Positions 49,501-61,311 of a stretch of 64,000 nt of DNA are shown piece by piece. The notes below the pieces were generated by a model. It did no database searches and was not told the DNA's origin. It worked only from the letters and a program-made list of their open reading frames with translations. Source of the stretch: Hydractinia symbiolongicarpus (Eukaryota; Cnidaria; Hydrozoa; Anthoathecata; Hydractiniidae); NCBI RefSeq assembly GCF_029227915.1, contig NC_079878.1:11284001-11348000 (forward strand), read 5' to 3'. Made by a program: the position numbers and the translations under genes. Every line of letters begins with the position of its first letter. Position 1 is the stretch's first letter.

Positions 49501-52500
49501 GGTGAATACACGTATATGGATTTCATAGTTTCCCCTAAAATATGAAAATGAGTGAAAATGGTTGCGATAAAATCAGAAGTTATACCTAATTCACAGTAAT
49601 CTTCAACAATAGTCGTCTAGCAACACAATATATCTTAACTCAAGGTTGAAATTATAGATACTTTCAACTGCTTACTTGCAAAATAATGTGAAAATAAAAA
49701 AAAATATTTTAAGGGTATAAAACAGGTGTTTAAAAACTTCTTGGAAAATCTCCTCTAAGAAACATCGAGGCTAAATCCAAAAGTTATGTTCCTTATTAAA
49801 AACAAATAATTTATTTTAGGCATTTACGCAAAAATGTAAAAAATTCGCAAAAATAAGTAAAAGAAATATTCGCCAAAAATAAATACGCGCAAAAATCAAA
49901 GTTTCCAAAAAAATAAATACATATCTGCAAAAATTACCTCTGTTCTGTTTCGTTCAAAATGAAATATAGCAAGGAAAACATAAACACAATTTTGCGCAAA
50001 AGTTAATACGCGGAGATTAATTTAACGCAAAAGATTTTAAAGTGTACCTTTCTCGAGATCCCAAACTCTTAACGAACAATCATACGACGCCGTCACGGCA
50101 TTCGGATAAGTGGAAAACGGTTTATCTCTCATAAAGCATACACCAGTAATAGCTGCGTCATGTCCACCTAGACTTTTGAGTTCTTCACGCGAAGATGCTA
50201 TCCATAATTTCAAACTTGTATCTCGACTATAAGAAAAAGGAAAACAATGTTTATGAGGAGAAGGTTTAGCATCATGACTCACTTGAGAATTATACAGAGA
50301 CACAAATAATCAAAATGGAAATCACATACCTTCCACTGACAACAAAATTTCCACACAAGTCAACCGCACACGCGTCGTCGTGATGGCCTTCTAACAACCC
50401 AACTTTAAGATTCAGGTCTTGGAACAACTGTTCTGTAATAGACGGATTTCCCGGTTTCGTTTTTGCACTTTCGACACTACTCTTGGGTTTACGCTCTCTT
50501 AAGGACTTACGCGTAATAGTTAGCGCCGTATCTACTTTTACGGTTGTTTCAGTAGGAGTAGACTGATAACTTTTTATTTTATCCTCCTGATCAGCGTTAT
50601 CTTTTTCACGTTCTTCGTCTGTTTTTAGGTCGTGCACACCGTTAATTTCAGTTTTCTCATTATCGTATCTACAGTTCTCACTATTTGCAGCATTAACCTC
50701 ATCTTAAAAAAAAGAAATAAAAATTAACGCTTTGCGGAGGTCTGAGAATTTGAAACTTTGACCTAAGAGCTTACCAAAGTCAGAGAAAAACTCTTTTTGA
50801 AAGAAGTTATTTGAAAGAAGTCAATTTTATAAGAGAAAAAGACTGCGAATTTTTTGTCCACGTTTTTCTTCTTTAGCAATGAGGTTATCACATGAGTCTT
50901 TGTTACTATAAAAATAGACAAAGATTCCTTTGAGCACAAACCTACCATTTAGATTTTTGTGGTCAAACTCCACTAAGGCGTTGACTTTCCTTGTCGCTCC
51001 TTCATCTACCACCGATGTGTCTTGCACCTTTTCAGTTAGTGCAACCATGGCTTGTTCTTGTCCTTCAAGCAACTCGTGTAATTCGCAGCGGAGAGAATCT
51101 TTGGTCTTTATCTAAAAAAGCGAAATAAAATATTAATCACTATCTACGCTTATGAAGCTATGCCAACATGTGTTTGCAACGAAGATTCATAACTTACAAA
51201 AGTGTTTAGGAAAAAGATATAACGCTTGTCTACAGTAAACTTTGATAAACGTCTTAACCAAACAAAAGTATAGTTTTTATGCCGAAAATGATGATTCAGC
51301 AAAAACATGCATATAAAAAGCTAACTGTCAATCATGACATGAAACTGTGTCTGTTTATCATGTTACAGCGAGAATAATATTAAAACATATATGCTGAAAA
51401 TGAGAGCATAAACATGCTCAATTTTGATTGGTACATGAGCTTGAATAACTACTATAAGACCTCAAATGTGGGATGGGTCAGTGCGGTTTAAATATCTAAC
51501 TGTTTGATAGGTCAAACATGTTTGGCCATACAAGTTCAATGAACTCAACAAACAGAAGTATTCAGTGTGGGTGAAAATGTCTAAATTGTCGCAATAGCGG
51601 TCGATATAAAAATACAGGTAAATGTTACTCAAAAAAATTTGGTTCAGGGGTACAGCTTTCGAATTAAAACATCCTAAGATCTCCCGTCTATAAGAAATGG
51701 TTACAAAGATTAAAAAGATACAAACAAGTATATAAAGAATTATAACCCTTTTGAAAGGGCTGGGTGATGTAAGAGGAATTTAAGCACCTCAAAAACAAAC
51801 AAAAGGAAAACATTTTACAGTCGCACGATAAAGCGGAATAACAATCTTAATACAGGAATAAACTTAGGTATAGAAAATTCATAAATATTAGTCGTTTACC
51901 TGTGAAAAAATCGGTCGTCCTTACAATTCCACGCTATTTTGTGTGCTCGAAACACGGCTTTTTTCTTTTGCACACACACAAACAGACAGATAGAGTACGG
52001 GTATTATTAAGAGGCAAGTGCCAACAGGGTGACCACTCATTTTCAAAGAGTAAATTACACGACTTCTTTAGAAGTTTTATGCTTAGCAAAAAGAGAAATT
52101 TCAATGAGAAATAACGTAAACAGTTGCCATAAACTGGAAACTAAAAACCCGCACCTAAACAAAAAATACAGTTAGAAAAATTATTTTCCAAAAGTTTTCC
52201 CATTCTTGCAACTTTCCAGAAGTTCTATTTTTACAACTTTCTAGGAGTTCTTCCAGTAGTTCTTCCAGGAGTACATCCAACTTCCAGGAGTTTCAAAGAG
52301 TTTCCAGGAGTAGTGGCCACGCTGGCTTAAGCAAACAAGCAAAGATGATATAAAAAACAAACAAGTCAAGCATGCATTATGGCTTTACCTACCATATTTT
52401 TATTTCTATTCTCATCTACTAAAATATCATGCCTATCAGTTTTAATCACTTTAAATCCTCTTCTCTCTTTCTTCTCAATATTTCCAGTGATTAGTTTTAT

Positions 52501-53534
52501 TTCTTCATCTTCATCAGAAGTATACGTATCAACCATATCTTCAAAAATACCAGAATCAGTACTTAGCAATCGTGCTTTCAATTCAAATGTGTATTTCCTG
52601 TCAACGTTATCCACCCTTACGTCGCCGAAAAAAGCTTCAGAAGAACGTACAACATGTTTTTCCGGAGAAGCGTTCATCTTAGACGACGCACACACGTGGA
52701 CGAACAGAACTGCAGATCGAATATTCTCAGATACGTCTCAAAACAACTTAACAAACTCTAAATTATTTCTTTTTACCACAGTTATTTAAAACCTCTTAAA
52801 AACCACTTTAATATATCTGACAGAACTTTCACAAGCATTTTATCGAAGTCATTAATACTTTTTATGTAACAGCCCAAATGCAAGATTAGAACTTTGGCGC
52901 AGTATTTTAAAACTTTAAGTAATTAAAAATGTCTACATGGCTCACGCCAATATCCTATTGTTTTCAAAAACGGATTAGTATCTTTGTATTGTAAAAACAA
53001 TTTTCGGATTAATTAAATCATTTATAAACAAGAACACAGTGATAAAAATATTTTGATGACTTTATGATTTTTAACTTTATAATGAACTTATCGAAATAAC
53101 GCAACTCTTTCTTATGCATCACTGAAATAGTTTGTTTTGCCCATTGCCTAGATATAGATAAACTGAATGGCATTGGAAACAATAATGTTAGTGAAAATAC
53201 CCCTCTCTTCTCTCTGTCGTAGTTCTTTGAACATGCTTTCGGCCGGAAAAGGAGTGTGGTGTATTATTCTACCAAGAAAAACAATGCAAGCAAAAATAAA
53301 AATTGTTGCACCAAGACATCAAGCAACCTCGACTTAGACGATACACCTTAATTATCAAACTTAAAACTTTTAGTTAAAAAAATAAATAATGTGTACCTTT
53401 TCCATTTCTTCTGACGACAGTTCTCTCTGTAAACGTTTCAATTTGTCGATTTGTCGAAGTTTCTTCCGCAGTTTACGAATTTGGTTCACACTGGAAGCAG
53501 TAATGTAACTGCTCTCACTTGCACTTTCTGTCAT
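46592..53534 (-). CDS. WD40-repeat protein with eIF2A/PYM-like N-terminal helix
   Basis: Ten minus-strand exons join in frame: 53534-53397, 51111-50946, 50702-50330, 50226-50048, 49534-49454, 49367-49279, 48444-48195, 47653-47519, 47368-47197 and 46757-46592 (582 residues). The N-terminus has a basic helix I-R-K-L-R-K-K-L-R-Q-I-D-K-L, then L-S-S-E-E-M-E-K and E-L-H-E-L-L. From memory this resembles the C-terminal helix of eIF2A and PYM. A charged linker of about 130 residues follows. Then come WD40 repeats, with S-R-D-T-S-L-K-L-W, S-Y-D-C-S-L-R-V-W-D, S-S-D-G-I-I-K-I-H and a last L-R-V-W-D before K-K-R-K. The C-terminus is Ser/Glu-rich. ZNF106-like is one possible assignment, held loosely because no zinc finger is present. 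Probably a scaffold; function unknown. The ATG lies 19 nt after an acceptor. Confidence 0.8.
52393..52677 (-). CDS. Candidate alternative first (or cassette) exon of the WD40 gene
   Basis: Inside the first intron of the WD40 gene a minus-strand frame of 95 residues (M-N-A-S-P-E-K start; another in-frame Met six codons earlier at 52695) ends in phase 0 at a good donor, A-T-G then G-T-A-G-G-T. This phase fits the next exon at 51111, so splicing here would replace the eIF2A-like helix with an acidic module (T-S-D-E-D-E-E-I-K-L). An A-A-G acceptor directly before the ATG would also allow inclusion as a cassette exon. It could instead be a separate small gene. Composition looks coding, with no known domain. 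Confidence 0.5.
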
Positions 53535-54215
53535 ATCTTACATAATTTTTACACTAAAACAACAAATTAATCTGCAAGGTGCTAATAATTACAATAACAT
53601 AGTACAATAAATCCTCATTTATGTATTGACAGCCTATCAAGCTAAAAGGCAGTGATCTCAATACTCACATCACATCACTCCATCCACCAGTCCATGTCCA
53701 CCAAAAACTTTGACAAAGTTTTCCTATTTTTATAACAATAAGTTTTCCCTTTATTTTTTTTAGAGTATTTTAAGTTCTCAGAAAAAAGACCCAAAATAAA
53801 ATAACCAAATGTATCAAAACTAGTTGAAGGTTTTTGTGTTGAGAATGATGAATATTCAAGGGTTTCAGGCTTATCTATTTTAGTTGAAGAGAAACTGCTA
53901 TTATGCCCTGACAAAATCTACATCGTTTAAAAGATGTATGCGTCTCAAAAACAAAAAAATATAAAAAACCATACTGTAGAAAAAGAAATGATGAATTTTA
54001 TTGTGCAAAAAGTTTAATACTAACAGAAAGAAATAACTGAGAAGAAATTAGCAATAAAGCCAATAATAGTTCTTCAACTTTATTATAAAATACATGCATA
54101 TATTCAGTACCTAGTTGAAGTCACTCTCATAAAATATTAGAAAAGTTCCACCGTTGTAAAAAAAATTTAAAGCTGCTTGTGTATGAATTCCATGTAAAAA
54201 TACCATAAACGAAAA

Positions 54216-56549
54216 CTATTTCTTAAAACTCGGAAATGGGTTTTGTTTACTAATGATCAGCTTTTGATGTTGCAGAGAAATGTAGCCTTTAATATGACCC
54301 TCGTAGATTAAGTTTGCTAAAATACAATGGACTTCATCTGTTTCCACATCAGTTTGTCCCATGTAATGTAATGCAACACGAAAAGCCTACAAAAAATACA
54401 CAAGTAAAAATATATTTAAAATGACTGCAAATATCTTGATGTAGAATAAAATTGTCAATAAACATGGTGACTACAAAAAAAAAATAAAAAAAAAATCCAG
54501 GATATTCGAGAACGTGTTTCTTATTTTCTGTGGCAATTAAGATTCCAGAATAGTTAAGGCTTAAAATGGCTAACCATGCCATTCCAGGAATTTCACTTGA
54601 GAAATAAATTCATCTTTTAGTTTTTTTAGCACTTTGTAAGGAAATTCTTTTGATAGAGCTGCTGTAACAAGATTTAATTGCAAAGAATTTAACTCAACAT
54701 AAATACTTTCCTAGGATAATTTTAAATTTTTGCCAACAAAAAAGGATTTACCTGGACTAAATTCTAACGGATTTTCAGCAATTTTTAAAAAGTTGAGTCA
54801 AGCTTTCTTTTTAGCAAATTTTGATTTTTTAAGGTTTAACTAACCTCAATTGGAAGTTGATGTGTGCTGAGTATAAGTGCAGTTTTTTTGAACAAGTTTC
54901 TATAAGTAATAATCTTTAACTTCTCCAGGATCAGGTATATTCCTGATTTTATGAAGAAGGTCTGATGGTCGTCCAAGGCTTTCATTAACAACAACAAATT
55001 ACCAGAGGATACAGCATTACGAACATCCACAAACGGGAGCAAATTATTTCTTTTAAGAAGTTTGATGCTTGGCATCTTACCTGAAAACAAACACGAGTTA
55101 AAGCTAATTTCAATACAAAAATTATAATTTTTTGGTCTGTGTTTTTGTGCAACTCCTCCTCCTGCATTAGTGTGCTAACCCATTTTTTTTAAAGTTGGCA
55201 AAAAATTGCTAGGTGATACATTTATTTGCTTACCTGTTTAAAGGGGCTACAGAAGGGCTGTTGGTTTTCGACTTTATTGACTACACAAAAGTCAAGCTGA
55301 TGGCGGCGAAAAACAAACTGGCTATTTTTCCAGCATGTATGTAATTTACAGACTCAAACATATAGATATATCAAGAATTTTTATCTTCTCCAGCCTTGGG
55401 CATGTTTTCATCCAGGATGAGTCTCGCTGAAATATTTCTTTGTAATATACTTGTGGAAAAAAATATTAAACCAGCAAGGAAAGTGCGCTGGTCTGTTCAT
55501 TGCGCAAAACACCTTTGCCGGATTTTTAATATGTGCGCGGGATATACGGAATGTGCGCATTTTAACCGGTTCGTAGCCCCTTTAATTAACATGTCGGTTA
55601 ACAGACAGTTAAAATCTAACTAAATGACTATTACTGTATAAGAACTTACCACCCTAAAAATCTAAAATTTTTAGCAATGTGTCATACAATGTGTCATAAG
55701 ATATATACTATTTTTTACAACTTTATTCAAGAGTACATGTTAAGATAAGATAGAAGACTCACCTAGTTGCATTTTAACAGGAAGCAAGTATATCAATATT
55801 GTTCTTTTGTTCTTCTTTGAGGCCTTGTGACAATGTTCAAATGCATAGGAAAGATATTCATCTGCAAGTTTATAATCAGAATCAAACATTGCTTTCTTAC
55901 CAACAAAAAATCTGTACGTAACTAAATGTGCTTTTGGAAACATATCTTTGATGGGCAAACTATCGATTGCACGAATTAACGGTTTGCATAGCTGAAGTTT
56001 GTTTATTCGAAAGTAAATTTTAAATAGTTGATTCACAATTCCCAGCATTCCCCACTTTTTAGAGTTTTCGATTGCGGCTCTTGTGTCACTCACACATACT
56101 CGGAAACAGTTCATAAGATACTCCGCTGACTTTTCCAACATTTCATCTGCTGTACCCACTCCCATTTTCACACGTTGAGTGTCAGCGTTAATTGCAAAAA
56201 CTCGCAAATCAAGACAAAGATTATATAACACAGGTAACGCCCAATTCTCTTCCTTCTGTGTTTGAAAAACTTTGATGAAGTTTTGAATGACCAGTATGTG
56301 GGATTTGTAGGCTTCATAATAATCATTTTCTCCTATCGCCCACACTACACGAAGATGACTGGAAATCATATCATCTAGTGGAGGATCAAAGAATCTTTCT
56401 GTTATGTGAGCAGCTTCTGGAATTTGTAGCTTATGACTTGCAACATGTGCATCTTTGTGGCTAATAAGTTCCGACCAGTAGTTACCATCATGTTGTTCAA
56501 TAGCTGAACATACTTCTTCCATGTATTGCGTGGCTGATAAGTGCGCCAT
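54216..56549 (-). CDS. pcid2: PCID2, PCI-domain subunit of the TREX-2 mRNA export complex
   Basis: Three minus-strand exons, 56549-55763, 55080-54845 and 54386-54216, join to 397 residues, nearly the length of human PCID2 (399, from memory). Strongly conserved stretches include [66 protein letters not shown] and [13 protein letters not shown]. The PCI/winged-helix fold covers the C-terminal half. PCID2 (yeast Thp1) binds GANP and DSS1 in TREX-2 at the nuclear pore and helps export mRNA. The ATG lies 12 nt after a splice acceptor (T-T-T-C-A-G). Intron 1 carries a TTAA-flanked MITE. Confidence 0.95.
55242..55581. mobile_element. piggyBac-type non-autonomous element, copy 2, TTAA-flanked
   Basis: In PCID2 intron 1. 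A-G-G-G-G-C-T-A-C on the left and G-T-A-G-C-C-C-C-T on the right, with TTAA on both sides (55238-55241 and 55582-55585). The inner left part (T-T-A-T-T-G-A-C-T-A-C-A-C-A-A-A-A-G-T-C) aligns with copy 1 at 8927, which is about twice as long. No transposase. Confidence 0.7.
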
Positions 56550-56561
56550 TTTCAAATTTTG

Positions 56562-58394
56562 CTGAAATAAAAAATAGAACATGATAAGTAACTAAAATTG
56601 TGATGGTTCTGTTTCACACAAACATGTTGAAAAGATTTGGCACAAGGGGTTAAAAAAATCACATAAGCGCATGTCACTTTTTTTCTTTGAAATTTGAAGA
56701 AACAACCACATTTTTTTAGGGTAGTTAACAAATATATACAATCAGGAGAAACCTAGTTCCAGCTTTTAAAAGTATAAAAACTATTTTACAGTCCCCCTCT
56801 GTAGCAATCCAACAGTAACTTTGATTAACATTATGCAGGTCTCCCTATATATATTTAAGAGTTTCTATGCACTTTTTCACCAACAACAACAAAAAAATTT
56901 TTAGGGTAGCAAATTTAAATTTAAATACTAAGTTTAAAAAAATTTAACTATATAGTTTCATTTATATTGTGCTCAATTTTAAAACAGGTCTAGTCTTAAC
57001 ACTAGACCGACCAATCGTTTGAACGTGATAAGCAGGGCCACATCTAAATATACATACAGTAAGGAAAGTCCAGTCCAATAGAAAACAAGGATAATTTGAG
57101 AATTTTCTTACAGAATGACACAAGCACAACAATATAAGAATTGAGCCATAACTCCCAGCAGTATGCTTTTAAAGCAATTAGAAACATTTTACAACCATAA
57201 CATTAAAGCAAATCACATTATTTTTTGCACCAAATTCTGTGACCACTTCTTAGATGTTTTTTTAGCTCCATTAACATTTTCAAGCCTCTCCTATTTGCAG
57301 CCAACTGATCACACACCATTCTTGTAAACATTATCAAGTATATAGACTTCAAATTTGCTATAAGCAAATTCTCTCATGTGAATCATTTAAAGAAGCTATA
57401 TAACAACACAATATGATTAAAAAATTCTACATAACTGCAATAAAATGCCAATATGAATCACTGTGAACAGAAGCTTTATCCTACCAGCATTAAACTCAGC
57501 ATTTGCTGACTACTGGTAACAGGAAATAAAAAGTCTGTCCACATCTTCTATGCTTCTATTACAAACTGGTTTTACAAATAATGTCTAATATGTATAATCA
57601 GGCCTATCAATAAGAAAATAACAACCAAGCAATAAATGGCTCCCCCAAGGTTACAATGATTTAAACTGGGCGAGCATCTAAATAAATAGAATAAGTTTAT
57701 AAACACATATTTTGACAAAGTCATTTTTATTTATTTTATTTTATCTTTCTTTATATATTTTGGTTCTTTTTTACTGTAAATAATAAAAAAGATAACATTG
57801 ATTTCCATGTGAGATGAATTGATATTGCTCAGCCAGAAAAACGTTTTTTGGAATTGGAGGAGCAATTAATGGCTCAGCTAGCAATTGCTCTCCCCTTATT
57901 GATAGGCCTGTATAATATGCCTTTAACTATCAAATACAAATGTATAACATTCACTTGTAATAAATTTTTTTTATAATTTATTAATGCATTCAATGCATTC
58001 CGATTTGGTGATAATTGAATTACAACGCATTTACTTTGTTTTTATTCCTATAGATAGACAGGTATTTATGCAACCTTAAGTTTGTAAGGTACCTAAAATT
58101 ATAATGAATACACAAGTAATAGTGTTTCTAATGTCTTGCAGATATGTCAATATTGCTTCCCTGCTAGAGACAACTCATTGTTTCGAGGTGCATTGGGCAA
58201 GCAAGACCACTTTGCAAACATATATATATTGAAAAATGTCAGCCATTGCCTAGCAGGAAAATGATTTTGTGTTGGGTGAAGAAAAGGACAAAATAAATGT
58301 GAATATTGTGGCAATAAAATGTATATTATTAAACAAATAATTGAGATATGATTTACTTATTACGTTTTGATAAAATGATCTTTCCCAACCACCA
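56562..58394. other. Intergenic, no gene recognised
   Basis: AT-rich DNA between PCID2 and the dead LINE, with no coding signal or clear repeat. Confidence 0.4.
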
Positions 58395-60095
58395 CTATTT
58401 TCAGCATTGAAAAAAAGTTTCAGCAGACGTGTTTCATTAATCGGGATAAACCTTACGATGTATGAGGATAATTTGCCTAATGATGATGTTGTAGAAGGGC
58501 TATCAGCTATCCAGATCAAAACTGAATGGGTCGTGGGGACTAATAGGAAAATGAACATTGGCAAACCTGTAGGTGTTGTTGCAGAGATGGTAAAAGTCTT
58601 GCTAATCAGATTATAAAGGATGATGTTATCCTGAGTGACTGGCAGTCAAGTTTAACAGTGAATTGTTTCAAGCCAAGGGTGGTGCATTTGAAAGAGGTAA
58701 CTGTAGAGGGTTGATGTTGGTTGATCAAGCAATGAAAGTTATTGAAAAAGTGGTTGATAAGTTGTACTTAGAGAAAAAATTGACATATAGATACAATTTA
58801 GTTTTTTTCAAAAACGTGGTACTACAGATATAATTTTCTTAGTTTCAGGAAAAGTATTTAGGAAAGAGAAAAAATCTCTATTTTGCCTTTGTAGATTTAG
58901 AGAAGGTTTTTAATAGAGTACCAAATAAAGTTATTTGGTGAGCAATGAGAATTAGGTGTGGATGAGTAAGTGGCTAGTTACGATGGTACAGTCTAATGTA
59001 CGCAATGCTAGAAGTTGTGTCAGGATTACCAATTCACTTAGTGATAAACTTGGTGTAAATGTTGGTGGACATCAGGGTTCTGTACTTAGTCCTTTGTTGT
59101 TTTGCTTTAGTCTTAGAAGTGCTGTTGATTGAGTTCAGAACAGGTTGGTCATAGACGTTATTGTATGCAGATAATTTGGTTCTTGTAGCGGAGTCAATGG
59201 GAATTAGATAAAAAGTGTGATGGAAGAAAGGATTAGAAGTGAAGACTAAGAGTGAATGCAGCAAAGTCTCAAGTCATGATTAGTAGCACTGAGTGCAAAT
59301 GAGACATTGTCATTGACAGTAACTTAATTTTGGGGCACATAAGAAGTGCACTGGTATTGGAGAAAGGTTAAGAGCTAACATTCTGTTTGTATGCAAGTGT
59401 TGCAAAGGTGAGATTATAGACAACAATGAAGTTTTTCCAGCTTTAATAATGTACAATAGTGGCTCGTTAGAGAAAGTTGAGAACTTCTGTTACTTATATG
59501 ATATGTTATGTAACAAAGTGTTATTTGTTTAATAGGTTCTGCTTGAAAAAGGTTCAGAGAATTAATTCCTTTGTTGACTAACAGAGTCTTGTCGATTTAG
59601 GTAAAAGGTAGGTTGTTTTAAGCCTTGTGTAAGAATTGTTATGTTGTACAGTAGTGAGATATGGGCAATGAGCAAGAAAGATCTTGATCGTTTAAAAAAG
59701 AATGATTTAAGAATACTTAAAAGGATGTGCAATGCCAGTTTGAGAGACAGAAATGGTTCAGGTTTGCTAAGAAAAAAGCTAGGTATCAGTAGCATAAAGA
59801 TGTTATTCAAATAAGAAGGTCGAGTTGGTTGGGACTCTTGGAATGAATAAAAGAGGATAATTGGGTTAGAAAGTGTTAAAACTTGATATATCCTGGGGAA
59901 AAAAATAAAAGGTAGACCAAGAAAGACTTGGCAGGAAGTAACAAGGGCAGACTTTATGCAGGGGAAGTTGAGTTTAAATCTAGCACAGTCTCGAACAGGT
60001 TGAAAGAATGTCATTATACCGCCTGAATGTAATGTTACATGTATGTGTTTCAGGATGTCGCGTTAAAAAGACGTACGAGCCCGTGAATTTTTCCA
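58395..60095 (+). mobile_element. Dead LINE (non-LTR retrotransposon), reverse transcriptase to 3' end
   Basis: Read in shifting frames with many stops, the plus strand carries recognisable reverse-transcriptase pieces in order. They are G-K-P-V-G-V-V-A-E-M-V near 58560, A-F-V-D-L-E-K-V-F-N-R-V-P near 58880 and a degraded H-Q-G-S-V-L-S-P-L-L equivalent near 59070. The Y-A-D-D box near 59165 is broken. After it come L-Y-S-S-E-I-W-A-M and D-L-D-R-L-K-K-N-D-L-R near 59645, then K-G-R-P-R-K-T-W-Q-E near 59910. The order fits the RT and 3' part of a LINE. The 5' end and endonuclease are missing. Clade not determined; long inactive. Confidence 0.8.
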
Positions 60096-60904
60096 CGTGC
60101 TAACGACTAGTTAGATAAACAACTGGTAGACAAGCTTTATTAATGATCAAACAGGTTGCATTTATTTTTAATAAACTATATACAGGAGGTGATAAGTTTA
60201 CAAATGTAAAGACTAAAAAAGTTAGTAATACTAAAAAAATATTGTTGTGCCTCTGGTCATTTAAGCATTTTTTGTTATATTTTTCTTCAGGCGGGAGGGG
60301 GGAGAGGGTAATGCATCATCCGTTAAAAATATAAAAATGGAGACGATTTTAATTTCTCACCTTTATTTCTTTCAGGGAAAATGAAAAAAATTCAACAAAT
60401 TAGAAAATGTTTCCACAGTAAAAGTCCGCCATAATCGAGAATTGGTTGTTGTAAAAATAGATCTCATGGTTGTACAAGTCTCCACGAAGATTGTTGCATA
60501 GTGCGACCAATCAATATTGTGTATTTATGAACATGTCCAGTGGCCAATTTGCCGTAAACGGAGCCAAATACTGTTTGTTGACGGCCCCTTACAATGTTTT
60601 CAAAGCTTAATGCTTGGTTGGTTGCTAAGTATTGTCAATCTAACTGGATGCAAGTTTCATCTAATTTGATTGTAAAATGCCCGATTTGGTATGGTTAAAT
60701 ATACCAAGATACTTTAACTAACTTTAATCCTTACTAAAGAAAAAACTATGTTTGATTAGGAAGAGCATGCATTGATAAGAGCAAAAATCTCAATCTCTGG
60801 TTTAGGAGATCTGATGCCTGGACCATGGGGGCTGATGCCAAGGTCATGGGATTCCATGCTGGGAATCCGATGACCAGACAGTCAAGTAAAAACTATCCAG
60901 CAGC
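60096..60904. other. Intergenic, no gene recognised
   Basis: AT-rich. A short G-A-T-C/C-A-T-G-G-rich segment at 60800-60880 looks locally repetitive. No gene. Confidence 0.4.
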
Positions 60905-61266
60905 TAGATAGATAGATAGATAGATGTGCATATTTTACATGGCTAGCCTCACAAATATCGAGGGATATACCCTGTCTATTATTTCCAGGAGGGGCCATGG
61001 CGTAGATGGAGAGTCCTAGAGTATTTAATGCTCATTTTGAGCTACGCAGATCCAATTAGAGCCCGCGCTCTACTAGACAACTCCCGGCAACATCCAACGG
61101 CCCACACAGTGTGCCATCTTCCCAATTTCCCTCACATGGCTTGGGTTAACCCGGGGCTATGGTAACATTCACTCGCCCATGTTGAATCGCCGTCAAGAGG
61201 AATCGAACCCCGGTCTCCCGCACAGAGTACGAGAGCTATAACCACTAATCTACGGCGCCACGACGC
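60905..61266 (-). mobile_element. Full-length tRNA-derived SINE, family 1
   Basis: Read on the minus strand, a tRNA-like head (61266 to about 61190) carries a box A, T-A-G-A-T-T-A-G-T-G-G-T, and a box B, G-G-G-T-T-C-G-A-T-T-C-C. A body of about 260 bp follows with the palindrome G-G-G-T-T-A-A-C-C-C, and the element ends in a (TCTA)n tail. A second copy without the head lies at 38994-39295, which shows this is a dispersed family. Confidence 0.85.
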
Positions 61267-61270
61267 TACA

Positions 61271-61310
61271 GGAAGGAATATCCATATAATGGAAGGAATA
61301 TCCATATAAT
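61271..61310. repeat. Exact 20-bp direct duplication
   Basis: Two adjacent copies of G-G-A-A-G-G-A-A-T-A-T-C-C-A-T-A-T-A-A-T directly beside the SINE head. Probably a short slippage duplication. Confidence 0.9.
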
Positions 61311-61311
61311 G

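Noticed and set aside
59562-60014. 150-residue minus-strand frame
   Set aside because: Antisense of the dead LINE 3' region.
61190-61262. Functional tRNA gene
   Set aside because: Box A and B are present but the stems are imperfect and a SINE body follows, with a second genomic copy of that body.
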